A stretch of 64,000 nt of DNA from JAQBVV01 sp965249205 (GTDB lineage: Bacteria; Acidobacteriota; Vicinamibacteria; Vicinamibacterales; UBA2999). The stretch spans positions 1-64,000 of the forward strand of contig CBDFLL010000004.1 of the NCBI GenBank assembly GCA_965249205.1, given 5' to 3'. Positions 35,112 through 44,229 of the stretch are shown piece by piece (the first letter of the stretch is position 1; every line of letters begins with the position of its first letter). The position numbers and the translations under genes were made by a program. The notes below the pieces were generated by a model. The model worked only from the letters and a program-made list of their open reading frames with translations. It was not told the origin of the DNA and ran no database searches.

Positions 35112-37186
35112 AACACCGTCGTGATCTTGGTGAACAGCGTGTTCCCCTGGTCCGATCGCTCCCCGAATTCTGCGGTGCCTCGCTGGTAGGCGACCTGAAT
35201 CGTTCCGAACGGCGGCATGTACCGATAGACGAACACCGCCTGGATATTTCTCCGGTCGATCGCCGAATTGGTCTGGAGGAAGAGCCGGACGAACAGGTCC
35301 TTCGTGAAGAACTGATTCGCGCGGACGACGTGGATCCAGGCGCCAGCATCGTCTGGATCGGGATCGAGGACGAGCCGCTGCAGCTCGTACTCGGCCGAGA
35401 GCTCCGGTGTGACCGTGTAGCGCGCAGCCGTGCTCCAGAGCGTGAAGTCGGCGTCGAAGTTGTGCCCGAAGGTCAATCCGCCCCGGACCGACTGCCAGGC
35501 CCGTGTGTTGTAACCCAGCTCCAGTCCCGTCTGCCGGTTGCGAAAGTCCTTCTCGAACCGCTTGAACTCCTGCGTGTGGTTGACCGAGGTGCTCCACTTG
35601 TTGCGCCAATCAACCGACAAGGATTCGTCGACCTGCCAGCTTCGCATCGTGCCGTTCTGCCCCCAGTAGGCGTTGTAGACCGACCCATACTGGATCCGCT
35701 CCGCCGCGCCCCCAGTCGGCCAGAACGTCTTGTTGACCGCGCCGTCGAGCTCACGCCGGTCATCGTCGCGGATGAATCCAATGGCGTTGACGTTGTCGGC
35801 GAAGCGATCGCCGAGGTGCGAGTACAGCACGTGCGCGTGAGCAGTCGAGGAATCGTAGGAGGGGCGAAGGAAGAAGGCCATGCTCCCGCGGCCGTACTCG
35901 CCGTAACTCTTGACGAGCTGTCCCGTAAGCCCAAGCGTCTCGGTGAAGAACAGGTTGGCGTCCAGTTCGATCGACCCCTGGCGCTGTCCGCCGTGCACGC
36001 GATCGGCGATGAGGAACCCGATATTCGACCGTGACGACACGTCGCGACGCACGCGGCCCACCGTGTAGGTTGCTCCGGACGACGCATCCGGGATGTCGCC
36101 GTGCGTGGTCAGGAGCGCAAACGTCCAGGGGCCCTGCCGGCCGAGGGCTTTGGCTCCAGCGGTGATGTCCGAGACGCGTCGTGAGTAGAAGGTTTGGATC
36201 CGCTGATTGAAGAGCTCCTGGCCCTCGATGAAGAACTGCCGCTTCTCGGTGAGCGACACCTCGAACCGGGTGAGGTTGATCTCTTCCTGGTCGGCTTCCA
36301 CGGTCGCGAAATCGGGATTGACCGTCAAAAACGTCGAGGTTTGCGGAGTGACCGCGTAGCGGACGTCCAGGCCCACCGAACCGGTCGGCGAAAGACCATC
36401 CTGGGCCTGTGCGAGCGCGTACGGCACGATCTGCTGCCGACGGGTCGGTTCCGGCACGTCGAGCCCCACAAGATCGCCAGCCTGCGACATTCGACCCCAG
36501 TGGTCTACCGGGCCGGCCCAGTAGGTGCGTTCCAGGCTCCGCACGCGCGTTCGGGCAAAGTTGATGCCCCATGTCGTGTCGATTCCGGCCGCGTACTGGA
36601 TGGAGCTGAACGGGATGGAGAATTCCGCAGAGTATCCATAGTCGGTCCGGCGTCCGGCCGACGCCCACGGAGCGTCCCAGTTGTTGTCGTTGCTCGTTCC
36701 GTCTTCCGCCAGCCGTCCGTCCATTTGCGTCCCGAGGACATTGGTCATGAACATGTAGCCGGATCGCCTGTCGTGGAAGCTGTCGATGTAGATCTGCACC
36801 GAGTCGTCCGCCCACAACGGCGCGTCGCGCTGTGTCATCTGCGCCATCGGTTCCTCAGAATCATGGGCCTCGAAGGCAACGTACAGATTCGAATCGTCGT
36901 AGAGGAGCAGGACCGTCGTCGGCAGTTCGGCTGGATCACCGCGGTTCGGCTCGAACTGGACGAAGTCCTCCCCGCGTGCGGCGGCAGCCCACTCCCAATC
37001 TTCGATTGTGCCGTCGATAACCGGAGGGACGGTCGTTTCGACGGCCCGCATGATGAACGGCCGCGGGGGAGGTGCCTGGGCCAGTGCTGGCGTCGCCATG
37101 GTGACCACGCTCGCGAGAGCTAAGAGAGCACCGAAGCAGCCGGTCGTGGAAGCCGGGCCGCCTGGGGGCGAGATGCTGGGACGCAT
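35108..37186 (-). CDS. DUF5916 outer-membrane protein with N-terminal CBM9-like domain
   Basis: A 692-residue protein. The start at 37186 gives a signal peptide (ending TPALAQAPPP). Residues about 45-200 form a carbohydrate-binding CBM9-like sandwich (PPVIDGTIEDWEWAAAA, LYVAFEAHD, DDSVQIYIDSFHDRRSGYMF, FSIPFSSIQY). The remainder is a DUF5916 beta-barrel with TFLTVNPDFATVEADQEEINLTRFE, EKRQFFIEGQELF and alternating strands up to a terminal phenylalanine, as expected for outer-membrane insertion. It may bind and import or expose a polysaccharide; this is inference. Its TAG stop is inside the solo IS5 end, exactly at the CTAG, so the protein is intact. A B3-type hydrolase gene lies upstream. Confidence 0.82.
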   Translation of the reverse strand: MRPSISPPGGPASTTGCFGALLALASVVTMATPALAQAPPPRPFIMRAVETTVPPVIDGTIEDWEWAAAARGEDFVQFEPNRGDPAELPTTVLLLYDDSNLYVAFEAHDSEEPMAQMTQRDAPLWADDSVQIYIDSFHDRRSGYMFMTNVLGTQMDGRLAEDGTSNDNNWDAPWASAGRRTDYGYSAEFSIPFSSIQYAAGIDTTWGINFARTRVRSLERTYWAGPVDHWGRMSQAGDLVGLDVPEPTRRQQIVPYALAQAQDGLSPTGSVGLDVRYAVTPQTSTFLTVNPDFATVEADQEEINLTRFEVSLTEKRQFFIEGQELFNQRIQTFYSRRVSDITAGAKALGRQGPWTFALLTTHGDIPDASSGATYTVGRVRRDVSSRSNIGFLIADRVHGGQRQGSIELDANLFFTETLGLTGQLVKSYGEYGRGSMAFFLRPSYDSSTAHAHVLYSHLGDRFADNVNAIGFIRDDDRRELDGAVNKTFWPTGGAAERIQYGSVYNAYWGQNGTMRSWQVDESLSVDWRNKWSTSVNHTQEFKRFEKDFRNRQTGLELGYNTRAWQSVRGGLTFGHNFDADFTLWSTAARYTVTPELSAEYELQRLVLDPDPDDAGAWIHVVRANQFFTKDLFVRLFLQTNSAIDRRNIQAVFVYRYMPPFGTIQVAYQRGTAEFGERSDQGNTLFTKITTVF

Positions 37187-37304
37187 GGCTTTCGGATGAT
37201 TGTACCGAATTGCGACTGCACCGGACTCTGATGGACACCGGTCCTGATCCACAACACCATGAGCGCTGGAATCACCCCGGTCGAGAACTTGGTGTCGCAG
37301 ATTC

Positions 37305-38168
37305 TTACCGACCCCCTGGTCCCTCTGCCTCCCGGAGCATCGCTTCGAATCTCGCCTCGGCCCCCGCCACGTAAATCCCAAATCCTTCGGCGTCAAAGCA
37401 AGTCTCACACCTCGGGTCGACGGGGAGGGCCGGATCCAACTCCTGGGGCGGGTCTTGCGGGTGATTGTGGAGGAAGACGTCGGGAGGTTCGAGCTCCTTC
37501 AGCCGTTGAAGCGTCCTCTGCGTGTCGGCGACAACCGTCGAGTGCCTGGGATTGTCGAAGAGCTGAGCCCCTGCGTTCGGGATTTCACCGCCACGGAAGG
37601 CGACCGAATACGTGTTGCCATCGTCCTGAACGGTTGTCATCCACATCGTTGCGCCCTGCGTATGCCCCCCCGTCCAGAGAGCGCGCAACGTCACTCCGCC
37701 CAGCGTGACGGTGTCGCCGTCCTCGATCACGCGGTCCACCGGAACGGGATCAAAGTTCCGGGCACCGATCGCCGAGTTGTCCTGGCCCGATTCGAGTGCC
37801 ACGGCATCGCCACCGAGCGCGACAACCTGCGCACCGGTGACTCGCTTCATGGCCGCATGTCCCTCGACGTGGTCCCAGTGCGCATGGCTCGAGATCATGA
37901 TCCGGATGTCCCGGACGTTGAACCCGAGCTTCTCGACGTTCGAGATGATGAGCGGGTGCATCTCGGTGCTACCCGTGTCGTGGAGAATATGGCCCTCCGG
38001 CGTGGTGATGAGATAGGAGCCGTATTGGCCGCCGACGTAGTAGATGTTGCCTATGACGCGGAACGGTTCCGCGGCTTCACTCACCGCTTCCTGTTGCGCC
38101 GCTTGACTGTACGGCGAAACACACGCGATGGCTGCGCTCGCCAGAACCAAAGCACATATCGGACGCAT
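37305..38168 (-). CDS. Subclass B3-like metallo-beta-lactamase-fold hydrolase
   Basis: A 287-residue exported zinc hydrolase. GGAGG five bases before the ATG at 38168 fixes the start; the signal peptide ends near SPYSQAAQ. The zinc motif SSHAHWDH gives His95, His97, Asp99 and His100, with His169 in TGGHTQGAT and His236 in LHNHP, the B3 ligand set with no Cys221 typical of B1/B2. Family members hydrolyse beta-lactams or related amides, but many environmental B3-like proteins have other substrates. FDNPRHSTVVADTQRTLQRL is the conserved B3 helix region. A C-terminal pair CETC near residue 261 is unusual. Confidence 0.82.
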   Translation of the reverse strand: MRPICALVLASAAIACVSPYSQAAQQEAVSEAAEPFRVIGNIYYVGGQYGSYLITTPEGHILHDTGSTEMHPLIISNVEKLGFNVRDIRIMISSHAHWDHVEGHAAMKRVTGAQVVALGGDAVALESGQDNSAIGARNFDPVPVDRVIEDGDTVTLGGVTLRALWTGGHTQGATMWMTTVQDDGNTYSVAFRGGEIPNAGAQLFDNPRHSTVVADTQRTLQRLKELEPPDVFLHNHPQDPPQELDPALPVDPRCETCFDAEGFGIYVAGAEARFEAMLREAEGPGGR

Positions 38169-38290
38169 AAGGCCTCCTTCACACATGGATGTCTGTGTCG
38201 CCTGCCTCCGGGAAGCAGCATAAAGAACCTTCCCGAATCGAGGCCGACCCGATGAAGCATATCCGAACGAGTCGTTTGTGGGGTTGAGCC

Positions 38291-39475
38291 TCAGGCTCGC
38301 CAGTCGCCTCGGGCGATGGCGGCTGGATTATCGAACCTGAAGGAGCTGAAGACGAGGCCGTCCACAGCCGGTTGCGCCAGCAGTGCGCGCTCCTGGGCCG
38401 ACGACCGCCGGCTCCACTGGCGGGCGACATACAGGCGCGTGCGAGACCGCTGACAGACTGGTCCATAGTCTGTGGCCAGCTGGTCCCGGAGCGCGGGCAT
38501 CCCGGAGCCGTGAAGATAGTTCTGGATGTAGCCGCTGCCCCGGTGCATCGGCCAGAGCTGGTGCCACATCGACGGACACTGGGACGAATTCTGGTTGACC
38601 ACCAGCTCGTCGAGCAGGTCGTCCTCGACCCACACGCGCCACTGGAGTTCGGCGTTGCCCAGCGGGGGACCGAGCACGTCGCCGCGGGGCGCCCCGACCG
38701 CCAGCCGCCGGTCCTCGGCCCGCAACGCGACCCGAAGCTCGCGAAGAAGCGTCGTGAGATACCCGCCGAGATGCCGGCGCCAGGCGCCGAGATCGAACGG
38801 TTGCGATCGCGGCTCGACACCGTGACGCGCCTGGAAGTCGCCGCAGGCAGGCTCGTTGAAGCCAAACTCATCACCGAAGCGCGCCGGCTTGGACTGCGAT
38901 CGCAGGCAGACGAAGACCCCGTCGAAGTCGGTCTGGGCGATGGCGCCGACGATGCGCTGGAGGAAATGGGCCCTTACCTCGGGATAGGCGAGTGACAGGA
39001 CGCCCTGCTGCCGTCGTCGTCCTGCTTGGTCCACGACGAGGTACTCGGAATGATCCCGACTGAACACGCTCTGCCAGGCCACGTCGCGCCCGTGCATCGC
39101 GTTGTGATGGCTGACCGCGCGAACGGTGGGTCGCGCCAGGGGCCAGCCCTCGTCAAAGAGCGAGACGTAGAGATAGGCGCCCAGCCCGGCGCGATGCGCG
39201 AGACTGGGAACCACCGCTGAGTCGTCCCAGTCGACCCCGCGGCTCTGTTGGATCATCCAGTGTCGGCGGCCGCGAGCTGTCTGGAGCCGATGAGGGATCC
39301 GGCTGCGCAGCATTCTCCAATGGATCGCGGCGGCGCCCAGCCGGTCGCGCCACACAACCAGGCGTCGCGCCATCGCGTCCGGCGTCGCCAGCCGGCCGTC
39401 TCCCTCCCCGAAGGTCAGGTGGTCGCTCCACGAGACATTGACGATGTTTCGGCGCGGAGCCATGGTGATGGCCAC
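38291..39475 (-). CDS. Glycoside-hydrolase-like TIM-barrel protein
   Basis: A 394-residue protein without a signal peptide. The sequence is suggestive of a family-10-type or DUF4434-like glycosidase barrel: NIVNVSWSDH at the first strand, GAYLYVSLFDEGWP, then LSLAYPEVRAHFLQRIVGAIAQTDFDGVFVCLRS (a pattern common to these barrels), DEFGFNEP with candidate acids, and DGLVFSSFRFDNP at the end. No exact family can be named, and the catalytic acids are not certain. ATG 39463 is an alternative start. It is transcribed toward the B3-like gene but separated by about 120 bp. Confidence 0.6.
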   Translation of the reverse strand: MAITMAPRRNIVNVSWSDHLTFGEGDGRLATPDAMARRLVVWRDRLGAAAIHWRMLRSRIPHRLQTARGRRHWMIQQSRGVDWDDSAVVPSLAHRAGLGAYLYVSLFDEGWPLARPTVRAVSHHNAMHGRDVAWQSVFSRDHSEYLVVDQAGRRRQQGVLSLAYPEVRAHFLQRIVGAIAQTDFDGVFVCLRSQSKPARFGDEFGFNEPACGDFQARHGVEPRSQPFDLGAWRRHLGGYLTTLLRELRVALRAEDRRLAVGAPRGDVLGPPLGNAELQWRVWVEDDLLDELVVNQNSSQCPSMWHQLWPMHRGSGYIQNYLHGSGMPALRDQLATDYGPVCQRSRTRLYVARQWSRRSSAQERALLAQPAVDGLVFSSFRFDNPAAIARGDWRA

Positions 39476-39547
39476 GAACTACAAGGTACACGTCACTGGC
39501 CAATAGGTCATCAAGAGTAGACCTACCGCCTTGCTGTCCCTTCCCCT

Positions 39548-39627
39548 GAGCGATTCGATCGAACGGTTTGTCATTGGAGCCGGCGAGTGGACTCGAACCA
39601 CCGACCTGCTGATTACGAATCAGCGAC
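39548..39627 (-). pseudogene. tRNA-Thr(CGT) 3' fragment, direct repeat copy 1
   Basis: On the minus strand, 39619-39575 reads from the anticodon loop (TTCGTAATCAGC) through the T-arm to the acceptor GCCGGCTCCA. The 5' half of the tRNA is absent. These 45 bases are identical to 63109-63153, and the flank down to 39548 also matches with a few differences. The arrangement is that of a tRNA attachment-site remnant. Confidence 0.75.
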
Positions 39628-39933
39628 CGACCGTGGCCTGAACCTCTATCTTGTTGGAACGGTTGGGACTCGTGTCACGCGTCGTGGTCGTCAGTGGACC
39701 CGAGGGGACGCCTGTCCAGGAAGATCCTGCAAGAACTTGCAAGCGAACCCATCAAGGAGGCATCCTGCCTGCGCTGCTTCTTGCTACGGAAGTCGGCCTG
39801 GGGGAGCCACCGTGATAAGCCCAATTTCTAGACCGGCAGGTTGGAGTACCAAGGAACTTCGTACCTCTGTCGAGGCATATCTTGAGATGCGAGAGCGGCA
39901 TCGTCAGGGGGAGTCTTTCGTCAAGAAGGAAGT

Positions 39934-41940
39934 TTGTCGACGGCTGGTAAGGTGCGCAAGCTTTTCCTAATTGGACTGCTGCTGGCGGGGGCTGGAGCAG
40001 CCACGTACGGTTTGGTCCGCTTCACCGATCCTCGGCCGGCCTACGTCCACGTTCGCTGGAGCGCGGCGGTCGACGAGACGGCACGGCGAGGATTCGAGCG
40101 GAAGTACAGTCTCGAGCAACCCCAACAGACCGAAGGTCTGACCTATCTCTACGCGCTGACCAATCTCTCTCGAACCAATGTTCAGGCGCTGGTTGGGGAT
40201 CCGGCAGTCGAAGACACGCGATACATCCACCGAACGAAGTTTCGCCCAGGTCTGTTCACGCCGCGGCTTCCTTATCCGACGTGGGTGCAGGCATGGATGG
40301 CTGGCGGACTGACGTTCCTGAGCGCGTTGCTTCTGTTTGCTGGGAGCGTCGCCGCCGTGTTCGCGTCGGTTGTGGGACTTCGCTCACGTCGTATTCCGAA
40401 ACGCATGCAGGTGCATGTGGCCGCGGGCGGCGCATTTGTCGGCACCTGGCTGATCCGCCTTTTGGCGCTGACCGGCTTTTCAAACGATCACTTCCTTTAC
40501 TTAGCACCTGCTCAGCAGATGCTAGCCGGAGAATTGCCGTCCAGGGATTTTGTCGATCCCGGCGCGCCGCTCATGTACGTTGTTTCCTTCCTTGCGCGGT
40601 TGGTAGTGGACTCCCCGCTGCTCGCAGAGGCGCTCGTCGTATCGACTGCGTTCGGCCTGGCTGCGGCACTGACGGTGTACGCCGCCTTCTCAGTGTCGGG
40701 GTCACTGTCGATCGCGGTTGCCGTTACCATCGCAGAAATCGCACTATTCCCACGGTCGTACCACTATCCGAAACTCCTTCTTCTTGCAGGCGGCGTGTTG
40801 ATGATGTGGCGGTATGCTCGAGAGCCGTCGTTCGCGCGGACCGCTGCGCTCGGTGGATGTATCGCGGTGGCGTTCCTGTTTCGTCACGATCTCGGGGTGT
40901 ACCTCGGAGTAGCGGCGTTGACCGCCGCCCTTTTAGCGCACCCCGGCTGGAAAGCGCGTGCGAGCGGGGTTGTGCAGATTCTGGGATTGGTCGCTTTGCT
41001 GCTCTTGCCGTACCTCTGGTACGTCGAGGCGACCGTGGGACTCGCCTCGCATATCGCCTCTGGTGCCGAGTACAGCCGCTCGGAAGTCGAAGAAACGTCG
41101 TTCATTCGGCTGCCGACGTTTGAGCTCGTCAGACTTCCGACGTTCGAGCTGTCGGCGATGCCCTCGGCCGACAATGCACTCGTCTCGTTGTACTACCTGT
41201 TTCACAGCCTGCCGCTAGTTGCGGTCGCGGTGCTTATCTGGCGCCGCGTAAACGGCGCTACATTCGCTCGCTCCGACTGGGCCATGATCGGGCCCCTTGT
41301 TGTGCTCGCCCTCATCGTCAATTTCGCGTTGTTGCGCCGTCCCTTGCAGGACCGCCTTCCCGATGTGGCCGTCCCTGCCTGTCTCCTTGCAGCGTGGCTT
41401 GGGCAGCAGGCCTGGTGTTACAGCGGAAAGAGGCGCCTCGTCCGTCGCGCACTGGTTCTCACAATGACCGGCGTGGCTATCGTCGGGGTCAACGCCGCCG
41501 GGGCGCCCGCTGAACAGCTCAACCGCGCAGGCCTCCTATTGCGTCCGGACCGTCTGCTTGCGCACGCTCGCCAGCGCGTCATGGAACTGCACGAGCCGTT
41601 TTCGCAGCGGCAGTTTTCCAGCCGATATATCGAAGCGCTCGTTCCGTTCTTCGGGTACGTTGACCGATGCACGTCACCTGATCAGCGCCTGTTCGTCGCC
41701 GGCAACGCGCCTGAGATTTACGTGTTCGCGCGCCGCCTATTCGCGGGGGGACAACCGATGTTGCGGGAGGGATTCTACAGCACCGTGCGCGATCAGCGCC
41801 TACTCGTGCAAAAGATGCGCAAGCAGGAAATCCCATTGGCACTCGTTCTGCCTCAGGATGACCTGGCCTTGTTTACGCTGGTCATGGCGGAATTGGAGAA
41901 TGAATTTCGACTGGCCGGCGAGATCCCGGTTGAAGGACTA
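39934..41940 (+). CDS. Polytopic membrane protein, glycosyltransferase-39-like, 3' end cut by IS5
   Basis: Roughly 670 residues with about 11 hydrophobic helices. LALTGFSNDHFLYLAPAQQMLAGELPSRDFVDPGAPLMYVV contains the acidic loop motif (DH, then RDF.DPGAP) typical of GT39/PMT-like lipid-linked sugar transferases, and FPRSYHYPKLLLLAGGVLMM and FLFRHDLGVYLG fit the same fold. A soluble domain follows from about residue 540 (RQFSSRYIEALVPFFGYVDRCT). An imperfect tandem duplication reads RLPTFELVRLPTFEL (41108-41152). The start is unclear: TTG at 39934 lies too close to AAGGAAG, and GTG at 39952 is possible. The last codons (AGC) come from the IS5 copy C end, so the native C-terminus is lost. Confidence 0.65.
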
Positions 41941-43241
41941 GCAGGCTGCTGAAGAACCCGGGTGATCGGGCCGTTTTCTAAGGATCATGCGAGTCACCAC
42001 CGACCGACAACGGTGCGCACGGCTGTGCGCTGGCCCCGATCAAGGGGCCGGCGACACGCGCGGCCGGTGATCAGGGACACCTCGCCTCCAGATTCCGCAG
42101 CCGGACCAAGTTATAGACCGTGGCGGCGAAGGTAAGCTGCCAATCCACGAGGGCGACACCGCGATGCCGGAGTTTGCTGCAAGCCGCCGACGGTCTTCAT
42201 CCAGCCAAAGACCTGTTCTACGAGTTTCCGTTTCCGCTGACTGACGTGATAGCCCGCATGCCGCGTGGTCCGGCCATCGATCGCACTCCAGCGGACCTTC
42301 TGAGCAACGTGGGGCGTGACGGCCCGGATACGGACAGCGGCCACAAAGCTTGCCACATCGTAGCCCTTGTCCGCCCCGACCGTGCTGCCCGGCGGCGCGC
42401 TGGCCTCCAGCAACAGCGCCGCTGCCTCGCGTTCGGCGGTCCCCGTCGCGTGAGTCGCGCAGACGTTGGCGACAAGTCCCTGTCGATTGTCCAGCAGCAC
42501 GTGGCCCAGATACGCCAGCTTGGCTTCCTTCCCCTGGCCCTTCCGAGGCAGCATCGCCTCCGGATCGGTCGTCGACTGGTGCGTGTCGTTGCGCCGCCGC
42601 TCCCCGTGGAAGTTGACCGTGGGATTCCCGGGGTCATCGGGCGGGTCGCTCTCCGCCGCGTCCCGGCACCGAAAGCTCTTCAGGCTGGCCCACGCTTCCA
42701 ATTGGGTCCCATCCACAGTGAAGTGTTCGTCCGAGAGCAGCCCGGCCGCCCGCGCGTGGGCCTGCACCGCATCAAAGAAGGCGGCCGCGAGATCGCCCGC
42801 CAGCAGCCGGTCGCGATTCTTGGTAAACGTGGTGGGATGCCAAACCGGGTCGTCCAAATTCAAGCCCACGAACCAGCGGAACAGCAGGTTGTAATTGAGC
42901 TCTTCCATCAGCAGCCGCTCGCTCCGCACCGTGTAGAGCACCTGCAGCAACAACGCGCGCAGCAGCTGTTCCGGCGGGATCGACGGACGCCCTGTGTTGG
43001 CGTACAGGCCGGCGAACCTGCGCGACATCGTTCTCAGCGCTTCGTCCGTCAGCGCGCGAACCGCGCGGAGCGGATGGTCGGCTGGCACGCGCTGTTCCGG
43101 CGACAGGTAGCTGAACATGTGAGTGCTTTGCTCATCGTGTCCGCGCATGATGGGGCTCCCTTCAGCGGTGTTGGGAGCATGGTAGTACGCCGGGATCGAT
43201 CTGTCGATCCCATTTCACGGAGTTTTTCAGCAGCCTGCTAG
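41938..43241 (-). mobile_element. IS5-family insertion sequence, copy C
   Basis: A 1304-bp copy with CTAG at both outer ends and the same inverted termini as copy A. It differs mainly by one extra T near 42178, which breaks the transposase frame near the C-terminus. It interrupts the polytopic protein gene on its left. Confidence 0.88.
42111..43148 (-). pseudogene. IS5 transposase copy C, C-terminal frameshift
   Basis: The first 328 residues match copy A. A one-base insertion after EQVFGWMKTVGGL then changes the tail to QQTPASRCRPRG instead of RKLRHRGVALVDWQLTF. The DDE residues are upstream of the change, so partial activity is conceivable, but the last conserved helix is lost. Confidence 0.8.
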
Positions 43242-43272
43242 GCAGCGTCTTGGTGCGAGTTAACCGTCGCAC

Positions 43273-43539
43273 TCAGCCACATGGCGTCGACACCGCGACG
43301 GGACTACCGTGCTTTCGGTAGGGTCGTTGCTCGGACAGTGAGAGGTCCATCTGTCGCCCGCCTGACCGCGCGTCCGGGCCCTCGGTTGTCAGCCCGAGCG
43401 CGAGAACGACCCGGCAGTAGAAGCGGGCACGGGCATCACGCGTGCGGGCCGGTTCTATCGCCAGGGCGACGACCATCGCGTCGCGGACATCGGCCGGCGG
43501 GGTTGCGGACGTGAGATGTAGGAACTGCGGCAGAGTCAT
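43273..43539 (-). CDS. Small hypothetical protein
   Basis: An 88-residue frame with a good GAGGGAGG five bases before ATG 43539 (MTLPQFLHLTSATPPADVRDAMVVALAIEPARTRDARARFY). The first half is alanine/arginine-rich and probably helical. The second half is polar and may be read-through into debris next to IS5, whose end is only about 30 bp downstream. No known motif. The ribosome-binding site is the main support. Confidence 0.4.
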   Translation of the reverse strand: MTLPQFLHLTSATPPADVRDAMVVALAIEPARTRDARARFYCRVVLALGLTTEGPDARSGGRQMDLSLSEQRPYRKHGSPVAVSTPCG

Positions 43540-43702
43540 GTGGCCTCCCTCTTCATCTTTCTCCATTGGACTGGAACGGTGTGGCATGCTCGTGGCTTTT
43601 CGATGATAAGACCGTGAAAGGCGCACAGTGCCCCGGCGCTTCTGAATCTCGGTTGGTGACGACAGGAAGACGAACGCTCTATGTCCTGAGCTGTCGCCCG
43701 CG

Positions 43703-44200
43703 TCAGAAGTACCGACTCAGCTGGACCGTGATGAAGTCATCTTGGCGGAGTCCGTGCAGCGGCGCCTGCCGATCCGTGTTGAGCAGCCAGCGTCCTTCCA
43801 ATCCAGCAATCCAGCGATCGCCAAACCGGCGTTCCCATTCGAGAAAGGCGATGACCTCCCCGGTCTCGTAGTCCACGATGGGACCGCCAAGCACCGAGGT
43901 GTCTGCTGTGTCGTTGAAGGCCCAGCGGGCCCCCATGAACACGTCGTTGTCGAACGCGATGAACGGAGCGCTGGTGTCACGGCCGTCGAGCATCACTTCC
44001 CCGAGTAACTCCGGTTCGAGCGCCAGGGACGGCGACGCCGTCGCGTGCCGCTGGTCGGGAAAGGCCGGTCCGTTGGGGAAGATCCGTGTCTCGACGGAGA
44101 CCTTCCCGCGAACGGACTGTGCATGAAGCCCGGCTGGAAGCAGTCCTAGGACCACCACTACAGCCGACAGACGACGAACGTGCCGTGTGGACGCGGGCAT
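43703..44200 (-). CDS. Outer-membrane protein, apparently internally deleted
   Basis: A 165-residue exported protein with GGGAGGA before ATG 44200 and a signal peptide ending GLHAQ. The first strand region (SVRGKVSVETRIFPNGPAFPDQ) is followed after about 45 residues by the typical last strands of a porin-like barrel (VFMGARWAFNDTADTS, AFLEWERRFGDRWIAGLEGRW, DDFITVQLSRYF with a terminal Phe). Proteins of this type that I know are several hundred residues long, so the middle seems to be missing without loss of frame. It follows the RND fusion gene by 29 bp and may be its outer-membrane partner. A GTG at 44233 overlapping the upstream stop is an alternative start. Confidence 0.6.
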   Translation of the reverse strand: MPASTRHVRRLSAVVVVLGLLPAGLHAQSVRGKVSVETRIFPNGPAFPDQRHATASPSLALEPELLGEVMLDGRDTSAPFIAFDNDVFMGARWAFNDTADTSVLGGPIVDYETGEVIAFLEWERRFGDRWIAGLEGRWLLNTDRQAPLHGLRQDDFITVQLSRYF

Positions 44201-44229
44201 GTTGTCCTCCCGTGCGAGTGCTTGGCCAC

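Noticed and set aside
39587..39970. Open frame beginning MDSNHRPADYE
   Set aside because: This peptide string is what results from translating the antisense of a tRNA-Thr; the frame overlaps the tRNA fragment and has no other support.
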